Below the pieces are notes generated by a model. The model was not told the origin of the DNA. It made no database searches and saw only the letters and a list, made by a program, of their open reading frames with translations. From Pyrus communis (Eukaryota; Streptophyta; Magnoliopsida; Rosales; Rosaceae), in the NCBI RefSeq assembly GCF_963583255.1, contig NC_084813.1, forward strand, positions 3,101,001 to 3,165,000: a stretch of DNA of 64,000 nucleotides. Reading direction: 5' to 3'. Shown piece by piece: positions 43,905-55,938 of this stretch. The first letter of the stretch is position 1, and every line of letters starts with the position of its first letter. The translations under genes were made by a program, and so were the position numbers.

Positions 43905-46171
43905 TGCTGAACAAACAATGGGAGAGAGATGGACTGTCTGACTGAAAGACTAATGAAGAATCGAAGTGATCAAACGTTGAGATTTGCTGTTGGACTTTTG
44001 GGTTTGGGTATGGGTTGTGGATCTTGGATTCGTACGTTGTACCTGGCTCAGTGAACGGGTTACGGGATCGGATGGGATGCGTGCAAAAGAATAAAACTAA
44101 AAGTAAATTGTAGTAATCCTCAACTTTAATTAAATTGATAGTAATGGTTTCTCAACTAAAAATTTATATTATTGGTTTCTTAACTTATCAAAATGTATAT
44201 TTATGGTCATTTTCATCATCTATGTCATAATTTTGTCAAAATAAGTTATATTGTAATGATCATTGCTACAATTGAGTTAAAGTTGAGGGACCATTTCTCG
44301 AATTGAGTTAAAGTTGAGGGACAATTTCTCTAGTTGAATTAAAGTTCAGGGACCATTGGTATAATTCTTCTTATTTGATTTTTCATATTTGCCCATTGAT
44401 TCAGCCTCACGTGCATGATTGTAGACATGTAAATTTTGTTGCATACAAATGATGTACCACAAAGTTTCATGTGGCATATGACTCATCACAAATGGACAAA
44501 TCATCAATGATAAGGGTGGGCAAACGGGTATAGAAACAGCGGATTGGGGCGGGTAATTCAGGTTTGAGGCGGGTACGGGCCGGTTCCTAATTTTTAAAAA
44601 GAGAAACGAGGCGGGGCGGACCGGGGCTTTGAAATTTTAGGGGCGGACCGGTTCCAGAGGTATAGAAAAACAGGTACCCGAATTGGCCCGTTTGTAATTG
44701 CAATGGATGAACGAGATTGAAAATGAACCTACCAGCAAATCTGAACCGTTAGTTTTACTTAGGACCTAGGTCTCCTCGAGCTTAACTCTGTCACTGGAGT
44801 CCTCGAACTCAACTCAATTCTCTCTCGCTGTCTTGCCTCGTCGTCTCCTCCACCACCCCTAGCTCGACTCTGTCACTCAACCTAGGTCTCCTCGAGCTCA
44901 ACTCTGTCAAGGGAAAGCGAATCTCTTACTCCATATTAATTAATTAACATCTTTATTCAATTAAATTAAAACCTGTAATTCACCTTCGTCAATTGGCCTC
45001 CTCCGTATCCGATCACTCGGTGAGTCCCTCTAAAAATCAATTTTTTTTATTTGTTAATTCATATTTCTTCTTATTTCTAAATTGTGATTGGGTATGTTCG
45101 GATTGAGCTATGGATTTCCGTTGATGAATTTGAGTTAGGTAGTTTTGTTTTTTTGTTTTTTAATTTTATTTTCCTATTTAGTCAGATGAATAGCTAAAGG
45201 TTTGATCTTGTACTGATTCTGTTTTGTTTCTGTAATTCATTGGATAATTTTTATTTTTTATGATGGATTGTTGAGAAAACTGCGAGGGATTTATGGATTC
45301 AGCTGAATCCAACTAGTGGTCAAAGTTTTTTAGGCCGAATTTATTTCAGTGTGTTGTGTTCGGCCTTTTGGTCCATGAAGGATGCACCCGATTTATTTCT
45401 TCTCGTCTTTGCTATACAAAATTGATTTCGTTGTTTTCATGAATTGTGTATGTTTGATGAAGTTCTAAAGCACTAGGGGTGTTTAAAGCCTGTTTTCTTT
45501 CTTTCTTTTCATGTACTAGCTTTTGACAAAGATGATAAATTTTTTAGATATATAATCCAGACATATTATTAAAAGCAAGCCCTTGCCTGAATATGTTATG
45601 GGCCCGCTGCTGCTATGTTTGAATTGGTTTTTTTAGCCAAAATGATCTATGAGATTGTTATGACTCTTTAATTTGGTTCCTGAAATTTGAAATCGAGAGA
45701 AGTGGTCCCTGAGTGATGGTGGACAAACTCAGGGATCACTTCTGACAATTTCTAATTTTAGGAATCAAAGTGAGAAATTATGCTAATCTTAGTGATCATT
45801 TTGACTGAAATGCCATTTGAAATTGAAAACTATACTTACATCTAAACTTGAATTTCTTGCGAATTACTTCCTGTGCTTGTGTATATATAATTATATATTA
45901 GGTCTTTATAAACTTTTAGATTTTATGTAATGTCTAATGCGTTTGTTTGTTTTTTATGCATGTTAGTCATTTAATTTGTTGGAAATGTGCATTCCTTGTA
46001 GTTTCCAGCCAGCATATATGTTGGAATAATGTTGACGAGGAAGAGTAGAAGAATTTTGAAAAATCATCTCATCTTTCTAACTTTACAACAATGTCTTCAA
46101 AAATTATCCTATCGCGTGATAGTCCAGCTAGCTTGGAGACCACCTCCATTATATATATATATATATATATA
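43905..46171. other. intergenic with hairpin-prone MITE-like segments, no gene
   Basis: The methyltransferase promoter must lie just right of 43904. At about 44110-44370 the phrase (T/G)AGTTAAAGTTGAGGGACCAT recurs in both orientations. About 45640-45830 is similar (ATGATCTATGAG...GTGATCATTTTGACT), suggesting foldback MITEs. At about 44765-44915, CCTAGGTCTCCTCGAGCT and AACTCTGTCA are duplicated. About 44512 starts GGGTGGGCAAACGGGT, a phrase common at plant transposon ends, but no partner end was found. Confidence 0.4.
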
Positions 46172-48011
46172 TAGAGGAGCATATTTATATGACTTTGTTA
46201 GCCTATTTCCTTGCATTTACTTAGTTAGTTTCTATTTATTTTAGTATTTTAAGCTATTTTCGTGTGTTTGTAGATCCAAATGGCTAAAGTGGCAAGAAAA
46301 GACAATTTGGAGCAATTTGGAGCAGTTTTGGGCTTGAAATGGATAGCACATGCTTAGAGTAAGGTGGATGGATGAAATTGAAGTTCAAGAAAGGCTAGGA
46401 ATTTGCTAAAGAGATGGAAGAAATTAATTCAAGACTTGGAAGAGAAAGAATCAGCTATAAAGAAGGAAACATAAGTCAAACTTCCTTATTTTGACTTAGT
46501 CAATCCTAATATTTTCCTACTTAATTTTCAGTTGTTAAGGGGGGGGGGTTCCTAATTAATTTAGGACACTTAAATATAAGTTCTAGAAGCCCTAATCACA
46601 GTCAAAGAGGGATGCCGCACCACCTATCCCCTTCCTTGCCGTGCAAGGCCTTCTACCTTTCCCAATTCCCTTGCCACACCTTGTTACCCTTTTCTTCTTG
46701 AAATTCTGATTTGTCACCCTTTTCTTGGAGGATTTGGAGTCTTAAACCTTTCCCAAATTAATTCTCAGTTGTGCCCTTCCTTCCCATATAAATAAAGAGC
46801 CTTGCCGCACCCATTCAGATACCAATTCATACTTTCAGCCATTCTTTCATACAATTCATCACTTAAACCTTCACCCACACCTTGTGGCGCAACAAAGAAG
46901 AAGAAGGAGGACCTTAGGACTTGCTTGCCATTCAAGATCGGATTGTTGGAGCGTTTCTAGGTGTATTCAATCTTTTGTTTTCAATGTTTAAGTTTAATTA
47001 TCTTTGTTTTGCGAACATGAGGAGCTAAACTCGTTTTAGCTAGATGAGACTTTGAAACCATGATTATATTTGCAATATGAATTGATTACCTCCAGTTGTG
47101 ATTTCATAAATTGTGAATGCAATTTACTTAAATGCTTGATTGATAACTTATTCTTGTATGTTGATTAAGGAGGCTTACTTAGTTTGCATGCATGAATTTG
47201 ATGCTAAAATATAAGGGATTTTCACCTAATTGTTATGAACTTATATTTACAAATAGTGGAGGTTGCTAGTCACAATCGTGTTAAGTAAATTCCTGGCAGG
47301 AGTATCATGTTGTTCATAGTTACGAATGTCTTGTCAATGCTTATGATTTTCACAAAGCTTAATGATCTTTGATTGTATCTCTATTATGCTGTTCATATAG
47401 GGAACTATTGAAGAATAATTTGGTTGCTGATGCGTATTCCATCCAATTCAATGACTTAAGGAAAATCTGAGGGTTAATTAGTGCTGTTCACGGTTAATCT
47501 GGCGTGTTAAGGTTCATGATTTATTGGAAAAGCAACTGGAAATTAATTTATATGCAGGTGTATCATGTGTGGAAAAGGACCCTCTAACTAGCTTATCACC
47601 CATAAATTCACCTGATTTCGTCCAAAGTTGTTTAAGTCTTTAAATCTGTTTGTTTTACTTTAAATTCATCAAAACCAATCCCTCCTTTAATATTTCGTGT
47701 CTTACTTAGTTAGAACCTATTTTAGTTTGTTTCCTTTAGTGTTTTGAGTTAGAGTTAAGTTAGAATTCATCCAAAATCACTCTCAGTTTCTGTTTTGAGT
47801 CTATTTGCTTGTTTTGTGTTGTTTTGAGTCTTTTTAGATTGTTTTGAGTTCTTTGAGTATAGTTAAGTGTTTTTAAGCCTAGTTTTGTGTTTTAAAGTCA
47901 GTTTAGAGTAGATTAGCAATCCTTCCTAATCCTTGGCCTAGAACGATCCCTACTTACATCTTTACTACAATTGTCAATAAAAGGGTTTAATTTGAGTGTT
48001 AGTTTATATCA
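46172..48011 (+). repeat. 5' LTR of the Athila/Tat-like element (start lost)
   Basis: About 1.84 kb. Begins GCATATTTATATGACTTTG next to (TA)n and ends GTTAGTTTATATCA. It contains a TATAAATAAAGAGCC promoter-like box near 46788-46802 and a run of eight G near 46541. The last ~700 bp has T-rich GTTTTGAGT(C/T)TTTT repeats. Confidence 0.82.
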
Positions 48012-48147
48012 CATCAAATTTTTGGTGCCGTTGCCGGGGATTAGCAACTTTGCTAATCCCCTTTGTTTCTGTTCATGTATTTTAGTTTTAATTTCTGATT
48101 TTTATTTTGTTTTGTTTTGTTGATTTTAGGTACTAGAGAAGCAAGAC

Positions 48148-49425
48148 ATGGCAATTGCTAATATTCAAGCGCAAATGGCGAATCTTACTTCTCTTTTGTC
48201 ACAACATATCGAAAGGACCACAATGCAATGTGTCCCTACATTTGGTTTGTCCTATAAGCAAGGATATCAAACTAATCAACATCCTCAATTAATTGAGAAT
48301 GGAGGTTGGGATAATGTCAATGTTTAGGGTTATCAGGGCAATAATCAATCAAGGAACAACTTGTTTTCCAACACTTACAATTCAGATTGGAGTGATTATT
48401 CAAATTTTATGTGGAGGAAACCTCAACAAGTTCAACAAGAAGGACATTGGCAGCAATATGAGGAGTTCTATTCAAGACCTATGCAGCCACCACAGCCCCC
48501 CCCACAACAATTCCAATCGAATTCAAGTATGTCCATGGATAATGATAAAATTCTTGATGTACTAACTTCTTTGACGTAAGGCTTACAAAACCAAGCTAAG
48601 AAGATAAGCGAATTGCAAAATCAATTTGGAGAGATTGCAGAATTCATGGGGCAAATTCAAGAACAAAGTGAACTCTCCAACTCAACTATTGTAAATTCAA
48701 CGGGAGATTTTGAAATCGCTGAAGCTATCACCTTGGGAAGTAGTATAGAGCTGCTGCAAGAAGAAGAAGAGGTGGACAAGACCACGGCAAGGGAAGAACA
48801 ACCGTTGCCGCAGCTTTCTAAAGATCCTACGCCATCCAATTTAGGTATGATTGTTCCAAATTCAATTCTTTCTAACCCCATTCCACCAAATGTCTCTATT
48901 CCTTGCAGGTTCATGAATTCCAAGGAAGAAGAAAGTGAAAAAGACATCTTGGAAGCCCTTCCAAAGGTGCAAAGTAGGGAATATCAAGAATTCATCAAAG
49001 AGGATATACTTGAGACAACCAACCCCAAAGAAGTTGGATTTTATGACACGGGACAAGTCACAATCCTCACACCAAATTTGGCCAAGTGCAAAGTTCCTGA
49101 AACTTTTAAAGAAGTGGTGTTTGTCCTTGAGTTCTTGTTGGAGCACATAGGTAAGCCACCTCCTCCAATTTCAATTTCGTTTTCTACTAACAGGTTGTTG
49201 ATGATTCAGGCACCCACTCTAGAATTTAAACCATTACTGGATCATTTCAAGTATCACCTTCCATTCAAAGACCAATTCCATGTCGTGGGCTCCAATGAAG
49301 TTCAAAGAGAGGTATCGTCCGGCTGGAAGACGTTAAAGAAAGCGCTTCTTGGGAGGCAACCCATGCATTTGAATAAAGAAGACCTAGGAATCTCCAACAA
49401 TCCACAACCAGATTTGCGTTCTTAA
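48148..49425 (+). pseudogene. Gag-like polyprotein remnant of the Athila/Tat-like element
   Basis: One frame from ATG 48148 (MAIANIQAQMANLTSLL) to 49425 is broken only by TAG near 48327 and TAA near 48577. It contains RNNLFSNTYNSDWSDYSNFM, the counterpart of the NPYSNTYNPGWR block of Athila-type Gag, then ILDVLTSLT*GLQNQ and GDFEIAEAITLGS (family GFETAKAITLRSG). The downstream part (from about 48950, ending SGWKTLKKALLGRQPMHL) does not look like protease or RT and is unassigned. A CG-rich Gag zinc knuckle was not seen. Confidence 0.65.
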
Positions 49426-51211
49426 CCCTACTCCTTATTGCTTTTACTTTGCCATGATAGTCATATTTGTTAGTTGTTGTTTTGATTGTTTGTGTGTGAG
49501 TCTTTGTTTGCAACATTGAGGACAATGTTTGGTTTATGTGTGTGTGTGTGGGGGGGGGGGGGGTAAACAAAGTACTTTTGCATGAATTTCGTCAAAATTT
49601 ATCACCTATCACTTCTAATGTTGTTTCTCACTGTTTTTAAGTGTTTTTAGAGTGTTTTGAAGTGTTTTAATGTGTCTTAAACAGGAAATACGAAAATTTT
49701 TAAAAAAGAATTGAAAAAGTTTTGAAAAACCCAAAAAGAGTCGTTTTTAAAGAGTTTTTGATGTTTGTTTGTGTCTTAGGGTACCTTTCAACACAATGAT
49801 GAGGATTTGGTTTTTAATTGCATGACTATTAAAGAAAGTTACAAACATGGATGGAGGTTTGATTTGCTCTTTGGTTTATGCTTAATTGTAGTTTGTCGTT
49901 TACGAATTCATATGTAATCACAAAAGGAAAAAAAAAAATCAGTTTTTTGTAAAATGCTTGAAGGAAGGAACTCAAACTAACACTACAACCTTGAGAGACT
50001 TGAGCCTAAACTTTATTTGGAGAATTATTAATCTGTGATTTCTTGTTTTCTAAAGTCGTTGCATGATCTCATTATTTCTTTGCTTGGTTGCTACTTAGAA
50101 TGTGTTTTCATCATTATAGTTCCAAATACTAGAACTCATGCCCGTTTCATTCAAAGCATAAAATTGATTGCATAACATACAATAAGATGAAGTTTTTTAG
50201 TTAAACCAGAGCCAAAAAGCCTTACCCTTTGCATATGTATTGTAGGTTTAACCCTTTTGAGCCTTATTTAGCCTATTTTCTTTGTTAGCCACATTATCCT
50301 TACCTAGCCTAGATTAGGACTATCCATACCCTTGTTCTTAAAGAATAGGTAAGCATGACTTAGAGGGAATTCCTTTTGACTTACATTTTGAAGAAAAACA
50401 AGTGTAGGGGAAGGTAAAAGGGCACGGAAAAAAAAAACGTGAAAAGAAAGAAAAAGAGTTGAGAAATAAGTGAGAATGAACTCACAAGTATTGGTTGTTG
50501 AAAAAAAGGTCCAAAAGTTTGAATTTGACCCTAAGTGTTACATGCATTTTCCTCTTGTTTTTAAGTTAGTTTTTGCCATCAAAAGTGAATTCTAATTTTT
50601 GATTTCATTACTTTGTTTACTATTGCTTTAAGAACCTTTGTTTATCCTTAACCTTTCTTTTTAGCCAATACCCTAGTCCCGTTACAACCCTTAAACTTCT
50701 ATCTTGATTGTTATGTGTTTCAATATATGGAGTTTGAAATTGGTATGAGCATATGGAATCCCTGGTTCTCGCTTCTAAGTAGTGACATTCCATTCATGAG
50801 ATCATATACATGTTCATATTAATAATTCCAGAAAATGGTTTCTTTGTTATAACATATGTGAGTGTTAGTCTACATGTTTACATCAATCTTCTCACATATA
50901 CCTAGTGTAGGGAGTGTAGTCAGAAAATCTGTGTGAAAATAGAGAGTATATCCAGTGAGGAATTGAGGGAATTCTCTAAAGCATGTTACTACATTCAAAA
51001 TGTTGTTCTAATTGATGAAATGCGAGATGGTGAGTGGTGACTGCGGTTAAGTGTTTGCTTAAGTGTAAAGAGAGCTAAAATATGTGGGAGTAGTGATTTT
51101 TAATATGTCATGTTCATTTGAAATCCCTGAGGCAAATGTTGGAAGGTCTAGATTGTGTTTTGTTTGTTTTGTTTTGCTCGAGAACTAGCAAAAACTAAGT
51201 GTGGGGGAATT
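49426..51211. other. noncoding 3' internal region of the Athila/Tat-like element
   Basis: Contains the GAGGACAATGTTTGG...GTGTGTGTG phrase followed by about 14 G (near 49550), T/A-rich leader-like sequence, and the polypurine tract at about 51198-51211. No coding signal. Confidence 0.7.
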
Positions 51212-52175
51212 TGATATAAGCATATTTATGCGACTTTGTTAGCCTATTTCCTTGCATTTACTTAGTTAGTTTCTATTTATTTTAGTATTTTAAGCTATTT
51301 TCGTGTGTTTGTAGGTCCAACTGGCTAAAGTGGCAAGAAAATGCAATTTGGAGCAATTTGGAGCAGTTTTGGGTTTGGAATGGATAGCACATACTTGGAG
51401 CAAGGTGGATGGACGAAATTGAAGTTCAAGAAAGGCTAGGAATCTACTAATGAGATGGAAGAAATTTATTCAAGACTTGGAAGAGAAGGAATTAGCTACA
51501 AAGAAGGAAACATGAGTCAAACTTCCTTATTTTGACTTAGTCAATCCTAATCTTTTCCTACTTAATTTCCAGTTGTTAAGGGGGGTTCCTAATTAATTTA
51601 GGACACTTAAATATAAGTTCTAGAAGCCCTAATCCCAGTCAAAGAGGGATGCCGCACCACCTATCCCTTTCCTTCCCTTTCCTTGCCATGCAAGGCCTTC
51701 TACCTTTCCCAATTCCCTTGCTGCACCCTTTTCCTCTTGGGATTCTGATTTGTCACCCTTTTCTTGGAGGATATGGAGTCTTAAACCTTTCCCAAATTAA
51801 TTCCTAGCCGTGCCCTTCCTTCCCATATAAATAAAGAGCCTTGCCGCACCCATTCAGATACCAATTCATACTTTCGGCCATTCTTTCATACAATTCATCA
51901 CTCAAACCTTCACCCACAACTTGTGCCGCAGTGAAGAAGAAGAAGGAGGACCTTAGGACGTGCTTGCCATTCAAGATCGGATTGTTGGAGCGTTTCTAGG
52001 TGTATTCAATCCTTTGTTTTCAATGTTTAAGTTTAATTATCTTTGTTTTGCGAACATGAGGAGCTAAACTCGTTTTAGCTAGAGAAGACTTTGAAACCAT
52101 GATTATATTTGCAATATGAATTGATTACCTCAAGTTGTGATTTCATAAATTGTGAATGCAATTTACTTAACTGCT

Positions 52176-52179
<4 letters not shown>
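51212..52179 (+). repeat. 3' LTR of the Athila/Tat-like element (truncated)
   Basis: Matches the left LTR for about 965 bp from TGATATAAGCATATTTATG to CTGCTTGAT, with small indels (for example the G run near 46541 is shorter here). It stops at a (TA)n tract; the remaining ~870 bp are missing. Confidence 0.85.

Positions 52180-52221
<42 letters not shown>
52176..52221. repeat. (TA)n microsatellite at the truncated LTR end
   Basis: An uninterrupted TA run of about 45 bp, directly at the point where LTR homology stops. Confidence 0.9.
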
Positions 52222-52225
<4 letters not shown>

Positions 52226-53047
52226 AATTCTTTATTTGATTTCTTCAATTGTATGACCAAAATTACAAAAAAGGGTGTATAAAAGGTTAAGAATGATGTG
52301 TGAAAATCATCTTTATTTTTTATTTTCTTGATGTACAAATTTAATTTCATGAAAAATTTATTAATATCCTCGTTAAATTGAGCGTTTTGTTTGGCAAAAA
52401 TACCTTTAAAATGTGGTTACGTGGCCATTCACGTGACAATTAACGAGGATACTGACAGACTTTTTACAAAATGATCAAAATGACTTTCGGTGAACAAATT
52501 CAAGGACCACATTTATTGAATTTCATTGTCAAAGACCAAATTGAGAAGTTACACCAATTTTAAAAACCATTTTGGCCAAAAAACCAATTCACAACTATTT
52601 CTGTTTCAACAACCATTTCTTATGGGCTGTGTATTGATCTAAAAACCAATTAGATATGGGAGTAGTAGTCCATTGCTAAACATTACATGTGGGTCATTTC
52701 TTCGCATTCTCACATTTTAATGCAGTAATACTAGATGGTGGATAGACTCATTCTTTTGCTTGAAGATTTTAAATTAATAAACTCATGAAATGCGTGCCAT
52801 TTTCGACGCTCAAAATGTTATTATTCATCAAATCTATCTTCTTCTTCTTTTTTTTAATTTTTGTTGTTTTATTGGTAGGAGGTTACAGGCATAGTTTGTT
52901 AATCCGCGCATTATGGACGTACTTATTTTATCAAAATACTTCCATTTTTCGAACACATTTTGATGATTCGTTAAATTACACTTTTTAAAAAAAGTCTAAC
53001 ATACAATACACGTTTTAAACATGTATGTACCTACATTTCACGTTTAG

Positions 53048-53333
53048 TGTCACATCCCAGCCTGGGGGAACCATTTTCTGAGCTCGCTCCACCACCGTAG
53101 CACAATATTATCCGCTTTGGGCCCCGACTACGCCCTCACGGTTTTGTTTCTGAGAACTCACACGAGAACTTCCCGATGGGTCACCCATCCTGGGAATGCT
53201 CTCGCGCGCTACTCGCTTAACTTCGGAGTTCCCATGGAATCTGAAGCCAGTGAGCTCTCAAAAAGCCTCGTGCTAGGTAGGGATGATAATATACATATAA
53301 GGATCACTTCTCTGGACGATGTGGGATCTTACA
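53048..53333 (-). mobile_element. Cassandra TRIM solo LTR with 5S-rRNA-like tract
   Basis: A 286-bp LTR reads TGTAAGATCCCACATCGTCC to CTGGGATGTGACA on the minus strand, with a perfect 5-bp target duplication TTTAG at 53043-53047 and 53334-53338. At about 53163-53256 the minus strand resembles plant 5S rRNA: AACTCCGAAGTTAAGCG, GAGAGCATTCCCAGGATGGG, TGACCCATCGGGAAGTTCTC, covering the internal pol III promoter boxes. That 5S-like domain in the LTR defines Cassandra. Only one LTR is present and no internal domain, so it is a solo LTR. Confidence 0.87.
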
Positions 53334-55234
53334 TTTAGTGCATGTTATTGTCAACACAATTTTCAATAATACATATAAAATTCACGTATTCAATTCATAT
53401 TTTTTTATAAATTAAAATGATTAATTTATTTAAATAAATATTAAAATAAAAAATGGCAGAATTTTTCAAAGTAAATTTTTGGCAACGCTGTTGAATAATA
53501 CACGAACATATCTTTCACATATTATATCCGTTCTGTATTTTACAAACTATTGTCAAAGGCTAAAGGGCTATAAATATTCTTTGTTATTAATAGGATTTTT
53601 ACTACCTGCAAAAATAAGGATAAAAACACTTAAAAATACTTACAAGAAAACAAAGTAGTTGTAGTAAGAATGCTCATGCAAGATTGTTCTCAACATGGAT
53701 TAGTTAAAACAATTTATATTAAAGCCAAATATTAATTAATTATTTTAAACAAAATTTTAAAAATGTTGATTTTGGCATTTTAAAAATAATGAAAACAAAT
53801 TAATTAAAACAATTAAAGATATCGAGAAAGTAAGGAAAACAAAATAAAAGAGTCGTTGAAAATAAAGTTGTAAAGCACTAGGGTTTCATCGTCACATTAA
53901 CAATCCTATGTAGTTTTTCCAATTACTTATAACTTACATATGCATATTTTGAAGGTTAGGTTTTCCTAAAGTATGCTCTACTTGGAGCCCCAATATAGAA
54001 CGTATATCAAACATGCAATCCGTTTATGGTGTTAAGCTCAAATCTAAAAATGCAAAACTCATTAAGTTTTATGAAAATCTTTTGAAAAACCATGCAACTA
54101 TTAAGACGTGGTATTCATTCTAAGTGAAATTACAATTATTAACCACAAGAAGTTTCGTCAATTTCAGGGACCGACTCCGACCAAAATTGTATCAAATTAC
54201 TTTTCTAAATATCATAATGGTAGCTAAGTATTAACACAAATGGATAGTTTCAAACACGGCGATTAATAATTTAAAACATGCATGCATAATATCACAAGTA
54301 AACTAAAACGAAACCACACCTTGCCCTAGCAAAAGAGATTAGTTACACACAACCATAAAGCAAAAATTATTAAGAACATGGGTAAAAAAACATCTTGTAA
54401 ATAAACTTGAATCGTCAAAAGCTCTCTAAGCTGAATTCTCCAAAGTAATGCGTTAAGAACCGTAATGGCTAAATAGCCTTATTTATACTACTACAAAATA
54501 AAAAATTTCCTTGAAAATGTCTTAGAACAAAACTAGGAAACATAATAAGTTAAAGATAAACTAGGAAGCATAATCCTAATCAATAATGGGAAATCTACCC
54601 AGCTATAAAAGCAGCCACGTTCAATAATGGGAAACCTGCCCGGCTGCTTTTGTTCAATAATGGGAAACCTGCCCAACCACAAAAGCAGCCACATTTTGGG
54701 CCTTAGACACTTACAAAACAGGCCCAAGATGACTCTTTTTAAAACTTAAAATGTCTTGAAAATATTTAAAGAACGGCTCGCTGTCAAAAAACACCTTCTT
54801 GGATGCCAAAAAGGCCAAACACATTCTTCGTCATAAATTATTCACTTGGTAGAAAAATCTAAAAATTTGCTATGAACAAGCTGAGAGACTCACGAATATC
54901 CTTCAAATGGAATCACTCAAAAATTCATCTTGCATGTCTTATATTGAAAATATAAATCAAAGTAGAAAAATTTCATCAAAATAATTACTAAAATATGCTA
55001 AGAAAATGATAGAACATATAATATAAAATCAATTCATATATTGCCTAAATTTTCTTTAGCACCCCGGATTTTAATTATAAATGTGTGCACTCTTGCGCAG
55101 AAAGTTTAACTTAATTATGTTAAATGGGTAAAAAGTTTAGGTTGTAAGAAGGGAATTTCGAAGTAAAAAAAAAAAGTGGGGAATACTGATTAACTCTGAA
55201 AAGTTGTTATCACACTTTCAATTAGAATAGCATT
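53334..55234. other. AT-rich intergenic stretch with a short repeat, no gene
   Basis: Nothing coding. At about 54581-54698, CAATAATGGGAAA(T/C)CT.CCC is repeated three times with AAAAGCAGCCAC(G/A)TT spacers. The part right of about 55140 is homologous to the 3' flank of SFBB-2 (about 6030-6145). Confidence 0.55.
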
Positions 55235-55242
55235 ACAAAATG

Positions 55243-55792
55243 TAAGGTTCTAAAAAACGCTAGGCGCTAGTCGGGTAGCTGACTGGTACTTAGCACATAG
55301 GTGGCTAGGCGAGGCCTATGCGGATTTAGGTAAATTTCTTGTATATCTTGTAAATAAATGCATATTGACACTTACAAAAAGAGTATCCAACAAGTTCAAA
55401 ATTTAATTGTATGAAATCCATGGATAAGATAATATAAGAATAATAAAATGCAAAAAGAGTATCCAATAAGTCCAAAAAGGTGTTTGGTCTAGCACATTCT
55501 TCGTCGTAAATTATTCACCGTAATTTAAGCATATATGCCATATAACCATAGTGAGGAGTATTGTAAGATGACACATGTACAACAAATTCACAATTTTAAA
55601 CCCCTTAGATTTGGATAGGATTTTTTTTTTTTTTAATTTCATTAAAAATAAAAATAAAAAACCGCCTAGCCTTGCCTAGCCCACCTAGCCCACCTAGGCG
55701 CTGCCTAGAGCCCAGCCGATTTTCAAGAAAACGCCTCGGGTTACCACCACCCAGCGTCTAGACGGCCGCCTAGGCTGTTTTTTAGAACACTG
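55243..55792. mobile_element. hAT-type MITE
   Basis: A 550-bp element with inverted ends: left TAAGGTTCTAAAAAACGCTA; right, read inward, CAGTGTTCTAAAAAACAGCC. Both run into CTAGGCG-rich subterminal motifs. The 8-bp flanks are ACAAAATG (55235-55242) and ACAAAATC (55793-55800). The homologous flank of SFBB-2 near 6135 reads uninterrupted ACAAAATGTGG, the empty site. The CAGTG-type end and 8-bp duplication fit hAT elements. No transposase. Confidence 0.75.
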
Positions 55793-55938
55793 ACAAAATC
55801 TGGAAAGCCGAAAAATAAAGCCAGCTCATGATAAACAAACATAGTACAAAGGCCACAGAGCAAAATTAGAAGATGCAAACTCAAGCCTTATACCATGCAT
55901 ACAAATTAAATAAAAGAAAATGGAACTTTGCCCTCAAC

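Larger units (their letters stand above)
46172..52179 (+). mobile_element. degenerate Ty3-type LTR element (Athila/Tat-like), non-autonomous
   Basis: The left LTR is 46172-48011. Directly after it comes TTTTTGGTGCCGTTGCCGGG, the primer-binding region typical of Athila/Tat-type Ty3 elements. The right LTR begins at 51212 (TGATATAAGC) after a GTGTGGGGGAATT purine tract and matches the left copy to about 52175. The complete LTR would begin TGATATAA and end TTATATCA, a perfect 8-bp inverted end. The left LTR lacks its first bases and the right lacks its last ~870 bp; both breaks are at (TA)n runs. Internally only a broken gag-like frame remains. No RT or integrase is present, and no target duplication can be tested. 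Confidence 0.85.

Noticed and set aside
44512..44710. GGGTGGGCAAACGGGT start of a possible hAT or Helitron-like element
   Set aside because: No matching opposite end, target duplication or hairpin could be found by eye.
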